The position numbers were made by a program, and so were the translations under genes. The notes beneath the pieces are model-generated. The model was not told where the DNA came from, ran no database searches, and saw only the letters and a program-made list of their open reading frames with translations. 64,000 nucleotides of DNA from Bacteroidales bacterium UBA3743 (GTDB taxonomy: Bacteria; Bacteroidota; Bacteroidia; Bacteroidales; Paludibacteraceae): contig DFGT01000017.1 of NCBI GenBank assembly GCA_002371265.1, forward strand, positions 54,791 to 118,790, given 5' to 3'. Every line of letters starts with the position of its first letter. Within the stretch, counting starts at the first letter, position 1. This document shows positions 15,528-23,782 of this stretch, in pieces.

Positions 15528-17249
15528 TTATTGGTTCATTGAAGCCAAATACTCCTCGTTTGTTCTGCTTCTTTCAAGGTTTTCTTTCACCTCAGTCATA
15601 GCCTCGATAGGAGTCATGTCTGAATAGTGCTTTCTCAAAATCCACATTCTCTGAAGAGTGATCTTATCCTGAAGCAGATCGTCACGACGTGTGCTACTTG
15701 CCATGATATCCACTGCTGGGAATATTCTCTTGTTGGCAAGACGACGGTCGAGCTGAAGCTCCATATTACCTGTTCCCTTGAACTCCTCAAAGATGACATC
15801 ATCCATCTTCGAACCAGTATCAGTAAGAGCAGTGGCAATAATAGTCAAGCTACCTCCATTTTCGATATTACGCGCTGCGCCGAAGAATCTCTTTGGTTTC
15901 TGCAATGCGTTTGCGTCCACACCACCACTCAACACCTTACCTGAAGCAGGAGATACTGTATTGTACGCTCTGGCAAGACGTGTGATTGAATCCAATAGGA
16001 TAACCACATCATGTCCGCACTCCACCATTCTTTTGGCCTTCTCCAACACAATGCTGGCAACCTTGACGTGACGTTCTGCAGGTTCATCAAATGTAGACGC
16101 GATAACCTCAGCGTTTACACTTCTCTGCATATCGGTAACCTCCTCAGGACGCTCATCGATAAGAAGCACCATCATATAAACCTCTGGATGGTTGGCAGCG
16201 ATTGCGTTTGCGATATCCTGCAAAAGGATAGTCTTACCTGTTTTAGGCTGAGCGACAATAAGTCCACGCTGTCCTTTTCCGATAGGGCTGAACAAATCTA
16301 CAATTCTTACAGAAGTATTACAAGTCTTAGGATCACCAGTCAAATTGAATTTCTCATTTGCGAACAAAGGAGTCAAGTGGTCAAAAGGGACACGGTCTCT
16401 CACATGTTCTGGAGGACAGTTGTTGATTGTGTCGACACGAGTAAGGGGGAAATACTTTTCACCTTCACGAGGCGGTCTGATATCACCAGTCACAACATCA
16501 CCAGTCTTCAATCCCATCAGTTTGATCTGATTTGAAGAGACATAGATATCATCTGGGGAACTCAGGTAATTATAATCAGGAGAGCGAAGGAATCCATAGC
16601 CGTCTGGCTGGATAATCTCAAGCACACCACTACCCTTAATCACACCCTCAAAATCATATTGTTTTTGTTTTTTTGCTTCTTCAGCGGCTTTTTCAGCCTC
16701 AATTCTCGCACGTTCCTCTTCGGCTCTTCGCGCAGCCTCTTCCCTTGCTCTTGCAGCTTCTTCTTCAGCTAATCGTCTTTGATATTCCTCTTCCTCACGT
16801 CTACGCTCTTCTTCAATCTGCTTTTGACGGAACATCTCTTCAATTTCCTGCTTCTGATAAACGAAGGGTTCAGCGGCTCCTGAATTTTCTGCTGCTTTTT
16901 GTTTGGCCAATTTCTTTTTCTCAAGAATCATTCTGGCAACAGCCGCAGCCGCATTATTATTACTGCTTGTCGAGAGTCCACCTCTACCACTGTTTGACGA
17001 ATCAAAAACAGGCTTTACAATTTCCTGCTTCTGTTCAGATGCCAAAGGCTCTTCCTTTTCTATTTTTGGTTCTTCTGTTGACACCGGTTGAGGCTCCGGT
17101 TCCGAATCTTCTTTTGGCGATTGAGCTAGCCCCATTATAGCATTTATCAGCTGTTCCTTTCGATAAGCATCAGGACGATGTATACCTATTGATCTTGCGA
17201 TAGTCTGCAATTCGGGCAACTTCTTTGCCTTCAATTCTGCTTCTGTCAT
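15528..17249 (-). CDS. rho: Transcription termination factor Rho
   Basis: A 573-residue hexameric RNA helicase that ends transcription. It is longer than E. coli Rho (419) because of an insertion after the N-terminal helical domain. Residues 41-130 are polar, and residues 131-196 are almost all Glu, Arg, Ala and Lys, predicted helical. The RNA-binding cold-shock-like domain follows (GSGVLEIIQPDGYGFLRSP, near 206-224). The ATPase core has Walker A AQPKTGKT (near 333-340) and Walker B VVILLDSITRLARAYN. Such insertions are typical of Bacteroidetes Rho. The gene is monocistronic with a leader of about 230 nt and its own terminator. Confidence 0.97.
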   Translation of the reverse strand: MTEAELKAKKLPELQTIARSIGIHRPDAYRKEQLINAIMGLAQSPKEDSEPEPQPVSTEEPKIEKEEPLASEQKQEIVKPVFDSSNSGRGGLSTSSNNNAAAAVARMILEKKKLAKQKAAENSGAAEPFVYQKQEIEEMFRQKQIEEERRREEEEYQRRLAEEEAARAREEAARRAEEERARIEAEKAAEEAKKQKQYDFEGVIKGSGVLEIIQPDGYGFLRSPDYNYLSSPDDIYVSSNQIKLMGLKTGDVVTGDIRPPREGEKYFPLTRVDTINNCPPEHVRDRVPFDHLTPLFANEKFNLTGDPKTCNTSVRIVDLFSPIGKGQRGLIVAQPKTGKTILLQDIANAIAANHPEVYMMVLLIDERPEEVTDMQRSVNAEVIASTFDEPAERHVKVASIVLEKAKRMVECGHDVVILLDSITRLARAYNTVSPASGKVLSGGVDANALQKPKRFFGAARNIENGGSLTIIATALTDTGSKMDDVIFEEFKGTGNMELQLDRRLANKRIFPAVDIMASSTRRDDLLQDKITLQRMWILRKHYSDMTPIEAMTEVKENLERSRTNEEYLASMNQ

Positions 17250-17488
17250 GTATATATTATTGACTTATACTCTTTTGAACGAGACACAGCGAAGCTGCAT
17301 ATCATTTATATTATTACGATACTTGAAATATTTCTTTTTGACAAATAAACCAGGACATCTCCGTATGCATATAACAAAAGTCTGTGACACACAACTGAAG
17401 TGCAATACACACTAATAAAACTGACTTGCTATGGAATTTTTATGAGAATAAGCAATCTTATTTTGTTGCTCTTTCCTGATTGCGACGA
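17250..17488 (-). promoter_or_regulatory. Long untranslated leader of rho
   Basis: If transcription starts from the boxes at 17489-17519, the rho mRNA has a leader of about 230 nt. It contains a possible short ORF of 18 codons (ATG at 17370, stop at 17314) and another of 11 codons (17300-17265). rho is autoregulated through its leader in E. coli; the same may hold here, but no conserved structure is evident to me. Confidence 0.4.
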
Positions 17489-17519
17489 CAAAATTATATT
17501 TTTGTTTTATTATCGTCAA
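17489..17519 (-). promoter_or_regulatory. Promoter of rho
   Basis: A minus-strand TTG (17517-17519), 20 bases, then TAATTTTG (17489-17496), which fits TAnnTTTG. It is the only two-box match found between rho and the ferredoxin terminator. Confidence 0.55.
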
Positions 17520-17556
17520 ATAAATCTCACATTTTTTTTGTTTTGACTAAACAAAG

Positions 17557-17586
17557 AAAAGTCCAGCCTTGAACTCAAGACTGGAC
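17557..17586 (-). terminator. Terminator of the ferredoxin gene
   Basis: On the minus strand GTCCAG-T-CTTGA and TCAAG-G-CTGGAC form a twelve-pair stem with one wobble, followed by TTTTC. Confidence 0.85.
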
Positions 17587-17597
17587 CTCAAATATCC

Positions 17598-17765
17598 TTA
17601 TCCCAAAGTGATAGCCTCTGAAGGACAAACTCCTGCACAAGTTCCACACTCTGTGCATGCATCTGCATCAATTTTGTAGATATCGCCCTCAGAGATTGCT
17701 CCTACTGGGCACTCGCCTGCGCATGTACCACATGCTACGCAGTCTTCACCAATTACGTATGCCAT
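17598..17765 (-). CDS. 2[4Fe-4S] ferredoxin
   Basis: A 55-residue electron carrier. Two CxxCxxC...CP cluster motifs are complete: CVACGTCAGECPVG in the first half and CTECGTCAGVCPSE in the second. This is the small clostridial-type ferredoxin used by anaerobes, for example with pyruvate:ferredoxin oxidoreductase or hydrogenases. It has an ATG start (MAYVIGEDC), its own terminator and no operon partner. The first and second halves show the internal duplication typical of the family. Confidence 0.95.
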   Translation of the reverse strand: MAYVIGEDCVACGTCAGECPVGAISEGDIYKIDADACTECGTCAGVCPSEAITLG

Positions 17766-17938
17766 AATTCTTTTTTTGTTTTAGTTTATAAATACAATGC
17801 AATATTAGTGCTTTTTTATTTTCACTGCAAATAAAATCAATATTATTTTTTTGAACTCTTAACGGATGTTAAAATTCATATTTCCGACAAATGGTCTAAA
17901 CGATGGCAACAAATGTCAAATCAACAGCCATTTTGTAT

Positions 17939-18814
17939 TCAGCATTTTTCATTCCTATACGCTCCAGGAGAAACTCCGGCATGAGTTTTGAAGAATCGTC
18001 CGAAAAAACTTTGATTTGGAAAATTCAAAGCCTCAGATATCTGCTGAATTGAAAGATTGCTTGTGCGAAGCATCTGTTTGGCCTCTGTCATGACCAATGA
18101 GTCTATAAACTGGCTTGGAGACGACCCGACACATTCCGACACTATTTTGCAAAGATACTTAGGAGTGATACACAGTTGGTCGGCATAATATTTCACATTT
18201 CGCGTCTTCTTGAAATTCTCTTTCACCATAGACGAGAACTTAAGGAATATTTCCTGTGTGCGAGATCCTTTCTCCTGTGCCACACACGACTTTGACACTT
18301 CATTCAACACCTCACAAAGCATCGCCTTCATCAAAAACTCACACGCTGCTCTTAAATATGCCGTTTTCTCTGTCTTGCATAAATCAAGTCGGCTCTTGAC
18401 AAAATTAAGATACAAAAGCATCGACCCGTACAACTCTTCAGACGTCTTGAATATCGGATTCGTATTGCCCAAAGGCACTTTTAATCCAGAGACAAAACCG
18501 GAAATCACACGTCTGTCGAAAAAGAAAAGCACTGAATTGAAATCCTCACTTACGGATTTAACAAGCAAAGTCTGCCCCATCCTGATTCGCACAATGTCTC
18601 CCTTTGAAAATTTGCATGGCTTCATGTCGATTTCCAAATCTGCTTCTCCTGATATGCAAAACCCATAGAAGAAAAGAGGCAATCTTTCCGGCGACGACAT
18701 TATTGGTATCTGGCAAACATTCCATAATCCATATAAAACACCGTCATTTTCTATCTTGATATTCTCCTTTCCACAATTCCTGAATATTTCCTTCTGAATC
18801 CCGTTTTTTTGCAT
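17939..18814 (-). CDS. AraC-family transcriptional regulator
   Basis: A 291-residue DNA-binding regulator. The C-terminal 100 residues hold two helix-turn-helix units: KYYADQLCITPKYLCKIV and the conserved second one with IQQISEALNFPNQSFFGRFF followed by HAGVSPGAYR. The N-terminal 170 residues look like a cupin-type sensing domain (CKFSKGDIVRIRMGQTLLV). Its targets are unknown. It is divergent from yraN with a -7-type box at 18835-18842, and neither neighbour is an obvious target. Confidence 0.88.
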   Translation of the reverse strand: MQKNGIQKEIFRNCGKENIKIENDGVLYGLWNVCQIPIMSSPERLPLFFYGFCISGEADLEIDMKPCKFSKGDIVRIRMGQTLLVKSVSEDFNSVLFFFDRRVISGFVSGLKVPLGNTNPIFKTSEELYGSMLLYLNFVKSRLDLCKTEKTAYLRAACEFLMKAMLCEVLNEVSKSCVAQEKGSRTQEIFLKFSSMVKENFKKTRNVKYYADQLCITPKYLCKIVSECVGSSPSQFIDSLVMTEAKQMLRTSNLSIQQISEALNFPNQSFFGRFFKTHAGVSPGAYRNEKC

Positions 18815-18904
18815 TTTCTAACTATTTATCTATGCAAATTTATCAAAATTCACTTTTTTGTCATAAAAAAAGCAACCGATTTTTTTCAACATAAAAAATA
18901 TGAT

Positions 18905-18912
18905 TACTTTTG
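18905..18912 (+). promoter_or_regulatory. -7 promoter box of yraN
   Basis: TACTTTTG matches TAnnTTTG and lies 31 bases before the yraN ATG. The upstream element is T-rich without a clear TTG at the usual spacing. Confidence 0.5.
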
Positions 18913-18943
18913 CACCGTCAATTACAATTAATTTTATAGGATT

Positions 18944-19318
18944 ATGGCAGAACACAACGAATTAGGCAAAAACGGCGAAAACTTTGCCGTGGAATTTCTC
19001 GAAGGAAAAGGTTATCAAATCATTGCAAGAAATTGGAGATGTGGCAACAACGAGCTTGACATTGTTGCGCTAGACGGTGACACTCTCGTCTTTGTCGAAG
19101 TCAAAACACGATATTCCGACTACATCGACCCTCGTACAAGCATGAGCAAAAGCAAAATCAGAAATTTTGTAAACGCGGTCAACTTGTACATCAGAAAGAT
19201 GCAGGTCAACTCAAATTTCCGATTAGACGTCGTCATCATTGTGATGCAAGGAGGTTTCGACAACAAAGGCATGTATGTGGAGCATTATGAAGACGCAATA
19301 TTGCCGACTGACTTATGA
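18944..19318 (+). CDS. YraN-family (UPF0102) nuclease-fold protein
   Basis: A 124-residue protein with the restriction-endonuclease-like fold of UPF0102. The N-terminal NELGKNGENFAVEFLEGKGY is typical, followed by the core NELDIVALDGDTLVFVEVKTR, which carries the Asp and the ExK of PD-(D/E)XK proteins. No function is firmly assigned to the family. It is monocistronic and converges on the His-rich gene. Confidence 0.9.
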   Translation: MAEHNELGKNGENFAVEFLEGKGYQIIARNWRCGNNELDIVALDGDTLVFVEVKTRYSDYIDPRTSMSKSKIRNFVNAVNLYIRKMQVNSNFRLDVVIIVMQGGFDNKGMYVEHYEDAILPTDL

Positions 19319-19345
19319 TAACGCGTCGCCAAATGAAGCCAGAAC

Positions 19346-19377
19346 AAAAAAGTCAGCCAAGCAAGACCTGGCTGACT
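19346..19377 (-). terminator. Terminator of the His-rich secreted protein gene
   Basis: On the minus strand AGTCAGCCA and TGGCTGACT form a perfect nine-pair stem followed by a run of T. It may also serve yraN from the other side. Confidence 0.85.
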
Positions 19378-19408
19378 CCCCATTGAAATAAAATATCGTT
19401 GTTCTGGG

Positions 19409-20182
19409 TTAGTTAAATGAGGCATAGAAACGCAATGAAGGAACCGGAATGGTTATCTGAGCTCTTGCAATCGGACGCTCTACCATCATGTAGCCTTCTG
19501 CCACAGGCAAGAACCACATTCCGCCAGCTTCATAATAAGTTGTTCCATTTACGCGAGACAAACGTGCTCCGTAAGGAAGAGTTGTGAAGAAGACATTCTC
19601 TGGGAATGCGACTTCCTCGTATCCATATACTGGATCGTATACATAGTACACTCCATTACCATAGTAGTAAGTGTAGTCGCCAACCAAGAATGTGTGAACC
19701 ACAGCAGGACGCACATGATGGTACACTGGGTGTGGACGATGAATCACACGATGGTGGTGAGCCGGAGCGTGATGATGCACTACCGGTGCAGGACGATGAT
19801 GGTGATGCACTGGTGCTGGATGATGATGGTGATGTACCGGAGCAGGTGCATGATGATGGTGAGGCGCAGGTGCCGGACCATGATGATGTGCTGCTGGAGC
19901 CGGTGCATGATGATGAGCTGGTGCATGATGCACAGGACGTGGTCCGTGCTCTACTCTTGCTGGTGCTGCTGGACGATGTCCGCCACCGTGAGCAGGTGCT
20001 GCCGCATGATTACCACCTCTGTTCGCTGGTGCTGCCGATGCATGTCCACCACGATTATTGTTTGCTGGCGCAGACGTATGCTGTGGAGCTCCACCATTAC
20101 GTGAGCGCTGTGCGAAAGTTAACTCTGACATAGCAAGCATTGCTACAATGCTTAGGACTATTAAAAACAATTTATTTTTCAT
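19409..20182 (-). CDS. Secreted His/Pro/Ala-rich protein with C-terminal DUF6515-like domain
   Basis: A 257-residue exported protein. The signal peptide is MKNKLFLIVLSIVAMLAMSE, with likely cleavage after FAQ. Residues 32-160 are a repeat region built from His runs (up to five) broken by Pro, Ala, Gly, Arg and Val, of the type APAPVHHHH. This may bind metal ions such as Zn, Ni or Cu in the envelope, but that is inference. The C-terminal 90 residues are ordered and Tyr-rich (YTYYYGNGVYYVYDPVYG), resembling the DUF6515 pattern. It has a -7-type box at 20247-20254 and a strong terminator. Confidence 0.75.
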   Translation of the reverse strand: MKNKLFLIVLSIVAMLAMSELTFAQRSRNGGAPQHTSAPANNNRGGHASAAPANRGGNHAAAPAHGGGHRPAAPARVEHGPRPVHHAPAHHHAPAPAAHHHGPAPAPHHHHAPAPVHHHHHPAPVHHHHRPAPVVHHHAPAHHHRVIHRPHPVYHHVRPAVVHTFLVGDYTYYYGNGVYYVYDPVYGYEEVAFPENVFFTTLPYGARLSRVNGTTYYEAGGMWFLPVAEGYMMVERPIARAQITIPVPSLRFYASFN

Positions 20183-20274
20183 GGTCGTATCAATTTTATC
20201 ATTAACATAATCAACATCGCCTTATCGGTTCCGTTTATCTTTTATGCAAATATAATGAAGTGAAAATAATATCT

Positions 20275-20282
20275 TACCTTTG
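20275..20282 (+). promoter_or_regulatory. -7 promoter box of the Dna2-like gene
   Basis: TACCTTTG fits TAnnTTTG and lies 39 bases before the ATG at 20322. A minus-strand box (20247-20254) for the His-rich gene is adjacent, forming a compact divergent promoter. Confidence 0.5.
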
Positions 20283-20321
20283 TAAGATTTTTTAAGATAG
20301 AAAAAAAGATTTTTTAACACT

Positions 20322-23300
20322 ATGAACAGCTCATACATATATAAAATAGAGGAGATCGAAAAATCTACGGATATTGTATCAAAAAAATACAAAAACCTGT
20401 TTTTTGTTTTTGAGTCTATCTGCAAGGAACTAACCGCAGACGACAATATTCGTTTCGCCACTGAATATGCCAGACTGACATTTCTTTTAGACAAACAAAA
20501 CGTGCATATCGCCATGCGCAAGAGAATAATGAAATTCCGTGCCGACGCGATAAACTCCATGCGCAACAACGCCGCGATCTCTGCCGAACAATACAGAGAA
20601 GACTATATTGCGCTGGCTCTGTTTGTATCTCTGATGTTCGGAGAGCAACTCTCTGAATCACAAAAAAGAGATCTGGAAGTAGTGAGCGGTTCATGGACTA
20701 CAGATGAATACAGACATACAGATCGAATCAGCCACTTACGCATTGTGGCCACACATTGCGACTACGAATACATCACAGGCTACAAGGAAGACGCAGAAGA
20801 ATACACACAAGTAAAGGTGAAAATCAATGTGATAGGGCAAAACAGCGATTTTGCCATCACCCCAAACATGGTCTGGAATGGCTGTATTGTAAATCTTATA
20901 GACAGCACTGTCGAGCCAAACGGAGACCTTTGCCCAAGATTCATTATAATCAACCCAGACTATCTTATGGAGTGTAGCTCCATCGCCGATTGCGTCACTC
21001 CGTGCGGACCCAACCCGCTTGAACATCTGTTCAAAAAACTGATGCGAGCAAAGACGTCGAAAGCAATGCTTCTCGGAAACATAGCCAACTATTTCCACGA
21101 CCGTCTCATCCATGCCCACGACAAAAGCACCGTCGACTTCAAGACTCTCATTAACGAAGCGTTCCTTGAGTCGTCACTATCCATCAGCACATGTGAGGAA
21201 TTGCAAAACAAAGACGACTACGACTCATGGATTGCCGATGCAGAGTCTCATTATAACAATATCAAAAATGTTGTGGAGACTATTTTCCCTGAAGTGGGAA
21301 TATCAACAGAGAACGTTCTTCTCGAACCTACTTTCTTCTGCGACCAACTCGGTTTGTCCGGACGTCTCGACCTACTGCATCAGGCAAAAGGCAACTATGC
21401 TGTGGTGGAAATGAAAAGCGGGAAAAGCAAATTCCCTGAGACTCAATTGGATCTGATCGCTGACAATCATATCACCCAGGCTTTCCTATATCAGGCAATA
21501 GTGCAACGTGTGCTGCAAATTCCGTTCAATGAACTGAAAACCTATATTTTTTACACTAAATATCCTTACGAGAAAAGAGCCAATCTCCGTTATGCGAAAT
21601 GCACATTGAAAAACATTTCGGAGGCTCTCAACCTGCGCAACCGCATAGTCTGCTACGAGCATCTGCTTGCCAATGCAAAAAGCGTCGATGACGTAAGACG
21701 AATAGTGTCGTGGATCACTCCTCAATATATGATTCCCAATTACGACAAAGTAAGAAGCGAACGAATTGTTAGCGGATTCATCGTGCCAAAGATTGAGGAA
21801 TTCCGTCATACAATAGACTCATCCTCCCAATTGGAGCAAAAATATTTCTACTCGATGCTCGGATTCATCGCAAAAGAGCAGGATTACGCTAAGACAGGAG
21901 GAAGCGGAACCCGTCGCAACCACTACGGATTCGCATCTTGCTGGAGAGAGTCTCTTGAAGAGAAAAAAGAGTCTGGAAATATAATTTTTGATCTTCGCCC
22001 TAGAGAAATAGCCATCGACACGGCAGAACCGTATGTTGTGTTCGACCGGACTCCAAACGACGAATACACAGCGTCTTTCCGTGTTGGAGACATCGTTGTA
22101 ATTTATGAGAGGCAGAACGATACCGATTTGGCAACCAACAAATTAGTGCTTCGTGGAACCATCGCAGAAATCACGAACTGCACTCTGCGTATCAATATGC
22201 GTCAGACGCAACGAAACCCAACCGTGCTTCGCAAAGACATGACTTTCGCCATCGAAAGAGACTTCATAGAGTCAAGTTTCACAAACCTTTACTCCGGGCT
22301 GTACACATTCATCAACACAAAACCGGAAAGGAAACGTCTTCTTCTTGGCGAGACGTTACCAAAGCCTACTGACATTCACCGCCGTGGCGTATATGCCAAC
22401 GACGACATCAACCGTATTGTGGAGAAAGCAAAGTCGACAGACAGCTATTTCCTTCTTGCCGGACCTCCAGGCACAGGCAAGACATCTTTCGCACTCAAAT
22501 CTATGGTGGAGGAATTCTATGAAGACGACGGGAAAATCCTACTTATGGCATACACCAACCGTGCTGTAGACGAGATATGCAACTCATTGAACCGTAGCGA
22601 GAAAAACATCGATTTTATCAGAATTGGCAGCAGACTGAATGCTGACAAACGGTTTCTGCCTAACATTTTGTCTGAACGGATAAAAAACATGACCACACCT
22701 CAGGAAGTGACCGCAGAAATCCGCAGCCACAAAGTGTACGTCGGCACAACAACAGCCATGCTCTCCAACAAAGAAATATTCCACATTATTAATTTCGACG
22801 TGGCGATAATAGACGAAGCATCACAGATTCTCGAGCCTCAAATCATAGGATTGCTATCCGAGCAGACCCGACTTGGAGAGTACGGAATCAAGAAATTCAT
22901 CATGATCGGCGACCACAAACAATTGCCAGCCGTCGTGGCTCAATCGGAAAACGAATCGAAAGTGGAAGACGAGGATCTTCGCAACATAGGATTGACAAAC
23001 CGTCGCAACTCTCTGTTTGAAAGGCTGTTCCGATTAAACCGAGACTCTGGCAACGATTGTGCATGGGACACTTTGAGAGGTCAGGGAAGAATGCACAACG
23101 AAATCTGCAAATTTCCGAACGACCAGTTCTACAACGGAGAGCTGCACACAGTGGCAGATTGGCAAAATGAGTCTTTCAATTATTACAAAAACTACGACAA
23201 AAACAATCGCTGGGAGACGCTGGTGGCTACCAGAAGAATGGCATATATCCCGTCGGAAAGGGATTTGGGAAGCAACAGCGGCAAGACAAACGACAGCGAG

Positions 23301-23702
23301 GCAAATATTGTGACAGAGATTGTGAAAGCTTGCGTGGAATTGAGGAAGAAGAACGGAATCGCAGACGCCGACATGACAATAGGTGTGATAACCGGCTATC
23401 GCAGCCAAATCGCAAAGATCCGTCACAAGCTAGAAGAAGCGGAAGTGGCAGACGGGATTGTTGTCGACACCGTGGAGCGCTACCAAGGCGGCCAGATGGA
23501 CATCATCATCTATTCTTTCTGTGTCAACCAAGACTACCAGCTCGATTTTGTGTGTGATGCGATTGAAGAAAATGGCAAGACAATCGACAGAAAATTGAAT
23601 GTGGCTCTCACAAGAGCAAGGAAACAACTGTTTGTTGTAGGCAATGAAGAGATGTTGCGACAAGTGCCTATCTACAGCACACTGATTGACTTCATGAAAT
23701 AG
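20322..23702 (+). CDS. Dna2-like PD-(D/E)XK nuclease / SF1 helicase fusion
   Basis: A 1126-residue DNA-processing enzyme. Nuclease core: GRLDLL at 347-352, then VVEMKSGK with E363 and K365, then ITQAFLYQ at 384-391. The helicase follows: Walker A GPPGTGKT at 714-721, DEAS at 831-834, GDHKQLPAVV near 870, and late SF1 motifs VERYQGGQMD and NVALTRARKQL near the C-terminus. This order (nuclease, then SF1B helicase) matches Dna2, which trims DNA flaps and resects ends. The cluster of Cys residues after the nuclease that holds an Fe-S centre in Dna2 and AddB is not seen. The gene stands alone. Confidence 0.88.
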   Translation: MNSSYIYKIEEIEKSTDIVSKKYKNLFFVFESICKELTADDNIRFATEYARLTFLLDKQNVHIAMRKRIMKFRADAINSMRNNAAISAEQYREDYIALALFVSLMFGEQLSESQKRDLEVVSGSWTTDEYRHTDRISHLRIVATHCDYEYITGYKEDAEEYTQVKVKINVIGQNSDFAITPNMVWNGCIVNLIDSTVEPNGDLCPRFIIINPDYLMECSSIADCVTPCGPNPLEHLFKKLMRAKTSKAMLLGNIANYFHDRLIHAHDKSTVDFKTLINEAFLESSLSISTCEELQNKDDYDSWIADAESHYNNIKNVVETIFPEVGISTENVLLEPTFFCDQLGLSGRLDLLHQAKGNYAVVEMKSGKSKFPETQLDLIADNHITQAFLYQAIVQRVLQIPFNELKTYIFYTKYPYEKRANLRYAKCTLKNISEALNLRNRIVCYEHLLANAKSVDDVRRIVSWITPQYMIPNYDKVRSERIVSGFIVPKIEEFRHTIDSSSQLEQKYFYSMLGFIAKEQDYAKTGGSGTRRNHYGFASCWRESLEEKKESGNIIFDLRPREIAIDTAEPYVVFDRTPNDEYTASFRVGDIVVIYERQNDTDLATNKLVLRGTIAEITNCTLRINMRQTQRNPTVLRKDMTFAIERDFIESSFTNLYSGLYTFINTKPERKRLLLGETLPKPTDIHRRGVYANDDINRIVEKAKSTDSYFLLAGPPGTGKTSFALKSMVEEFYEDDGKILLMAYTNRAVDEICNSLNRSEKNIDFIRIGSRLNADKRFLPNILSERIKNMTTPQEVTAEIRSHKVYVGTTTAMLSNKEIFHIINFDVAIIDEASQILEPQIIGLLSEQTRLGEYGIKKFIMIGDHKQLPAVVAQSENESKVEDEDLRNIGLTNRRNSLFERLFRLNRDSGNDCAWDTLRGQGRMHNEICKFPNDQFYNGELHTVADWQNESFNYYKNYDKNNRWETLVATRRMAYIPSERDLGSNSGKTNDSEANIVTEIVKACVELRKKNGIADADMTIGVITGYRSQIAKIRHKLEEAEVADGIVVDTVERYQGGQMDIIIYSFCVNQDYQLDFVCDAIEENGKTIDRKLNVALTRARKQLFVVGNEEMLRQVPIYSTLIDFMK

Positions 23703-23752
23703 AAATCAGTTAGACTATACGTCTCCTTTATAGCAGAATACCATAAAAATTT

Positions 23753-23760
23753 TATCTTTG
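23753..23760 (+). promoter_or_regulatory. -7 promoter box of the PrsW-U32 operon
   Basis: TATCTTTG is an exact consensus match, 22 bases before the ATG at 23783. No TTG lies at the usual spacing. Confidence 0.5.
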
Positions 23761-23782
23761 CACAAAAATTAATGAGCTTTCT

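Noticed and set aside
19606..20133. Long plus-strand frames opposite the His-rich gene (Asp/Val-rich and Met/Trp-rich translations)
   Set aside because: They are by-products of the repetitive His/Pro codons on the other strand; the minus-strand frame has a signal peptide and an ordered C-terminal domain.
20322..23702. The Dna2-like gene as part of a defence island
   Set aside because: Its neighbours are a His-rich secreted protein and PrsW/U32 housekeeping-type genes; no other defence gene is nearby.
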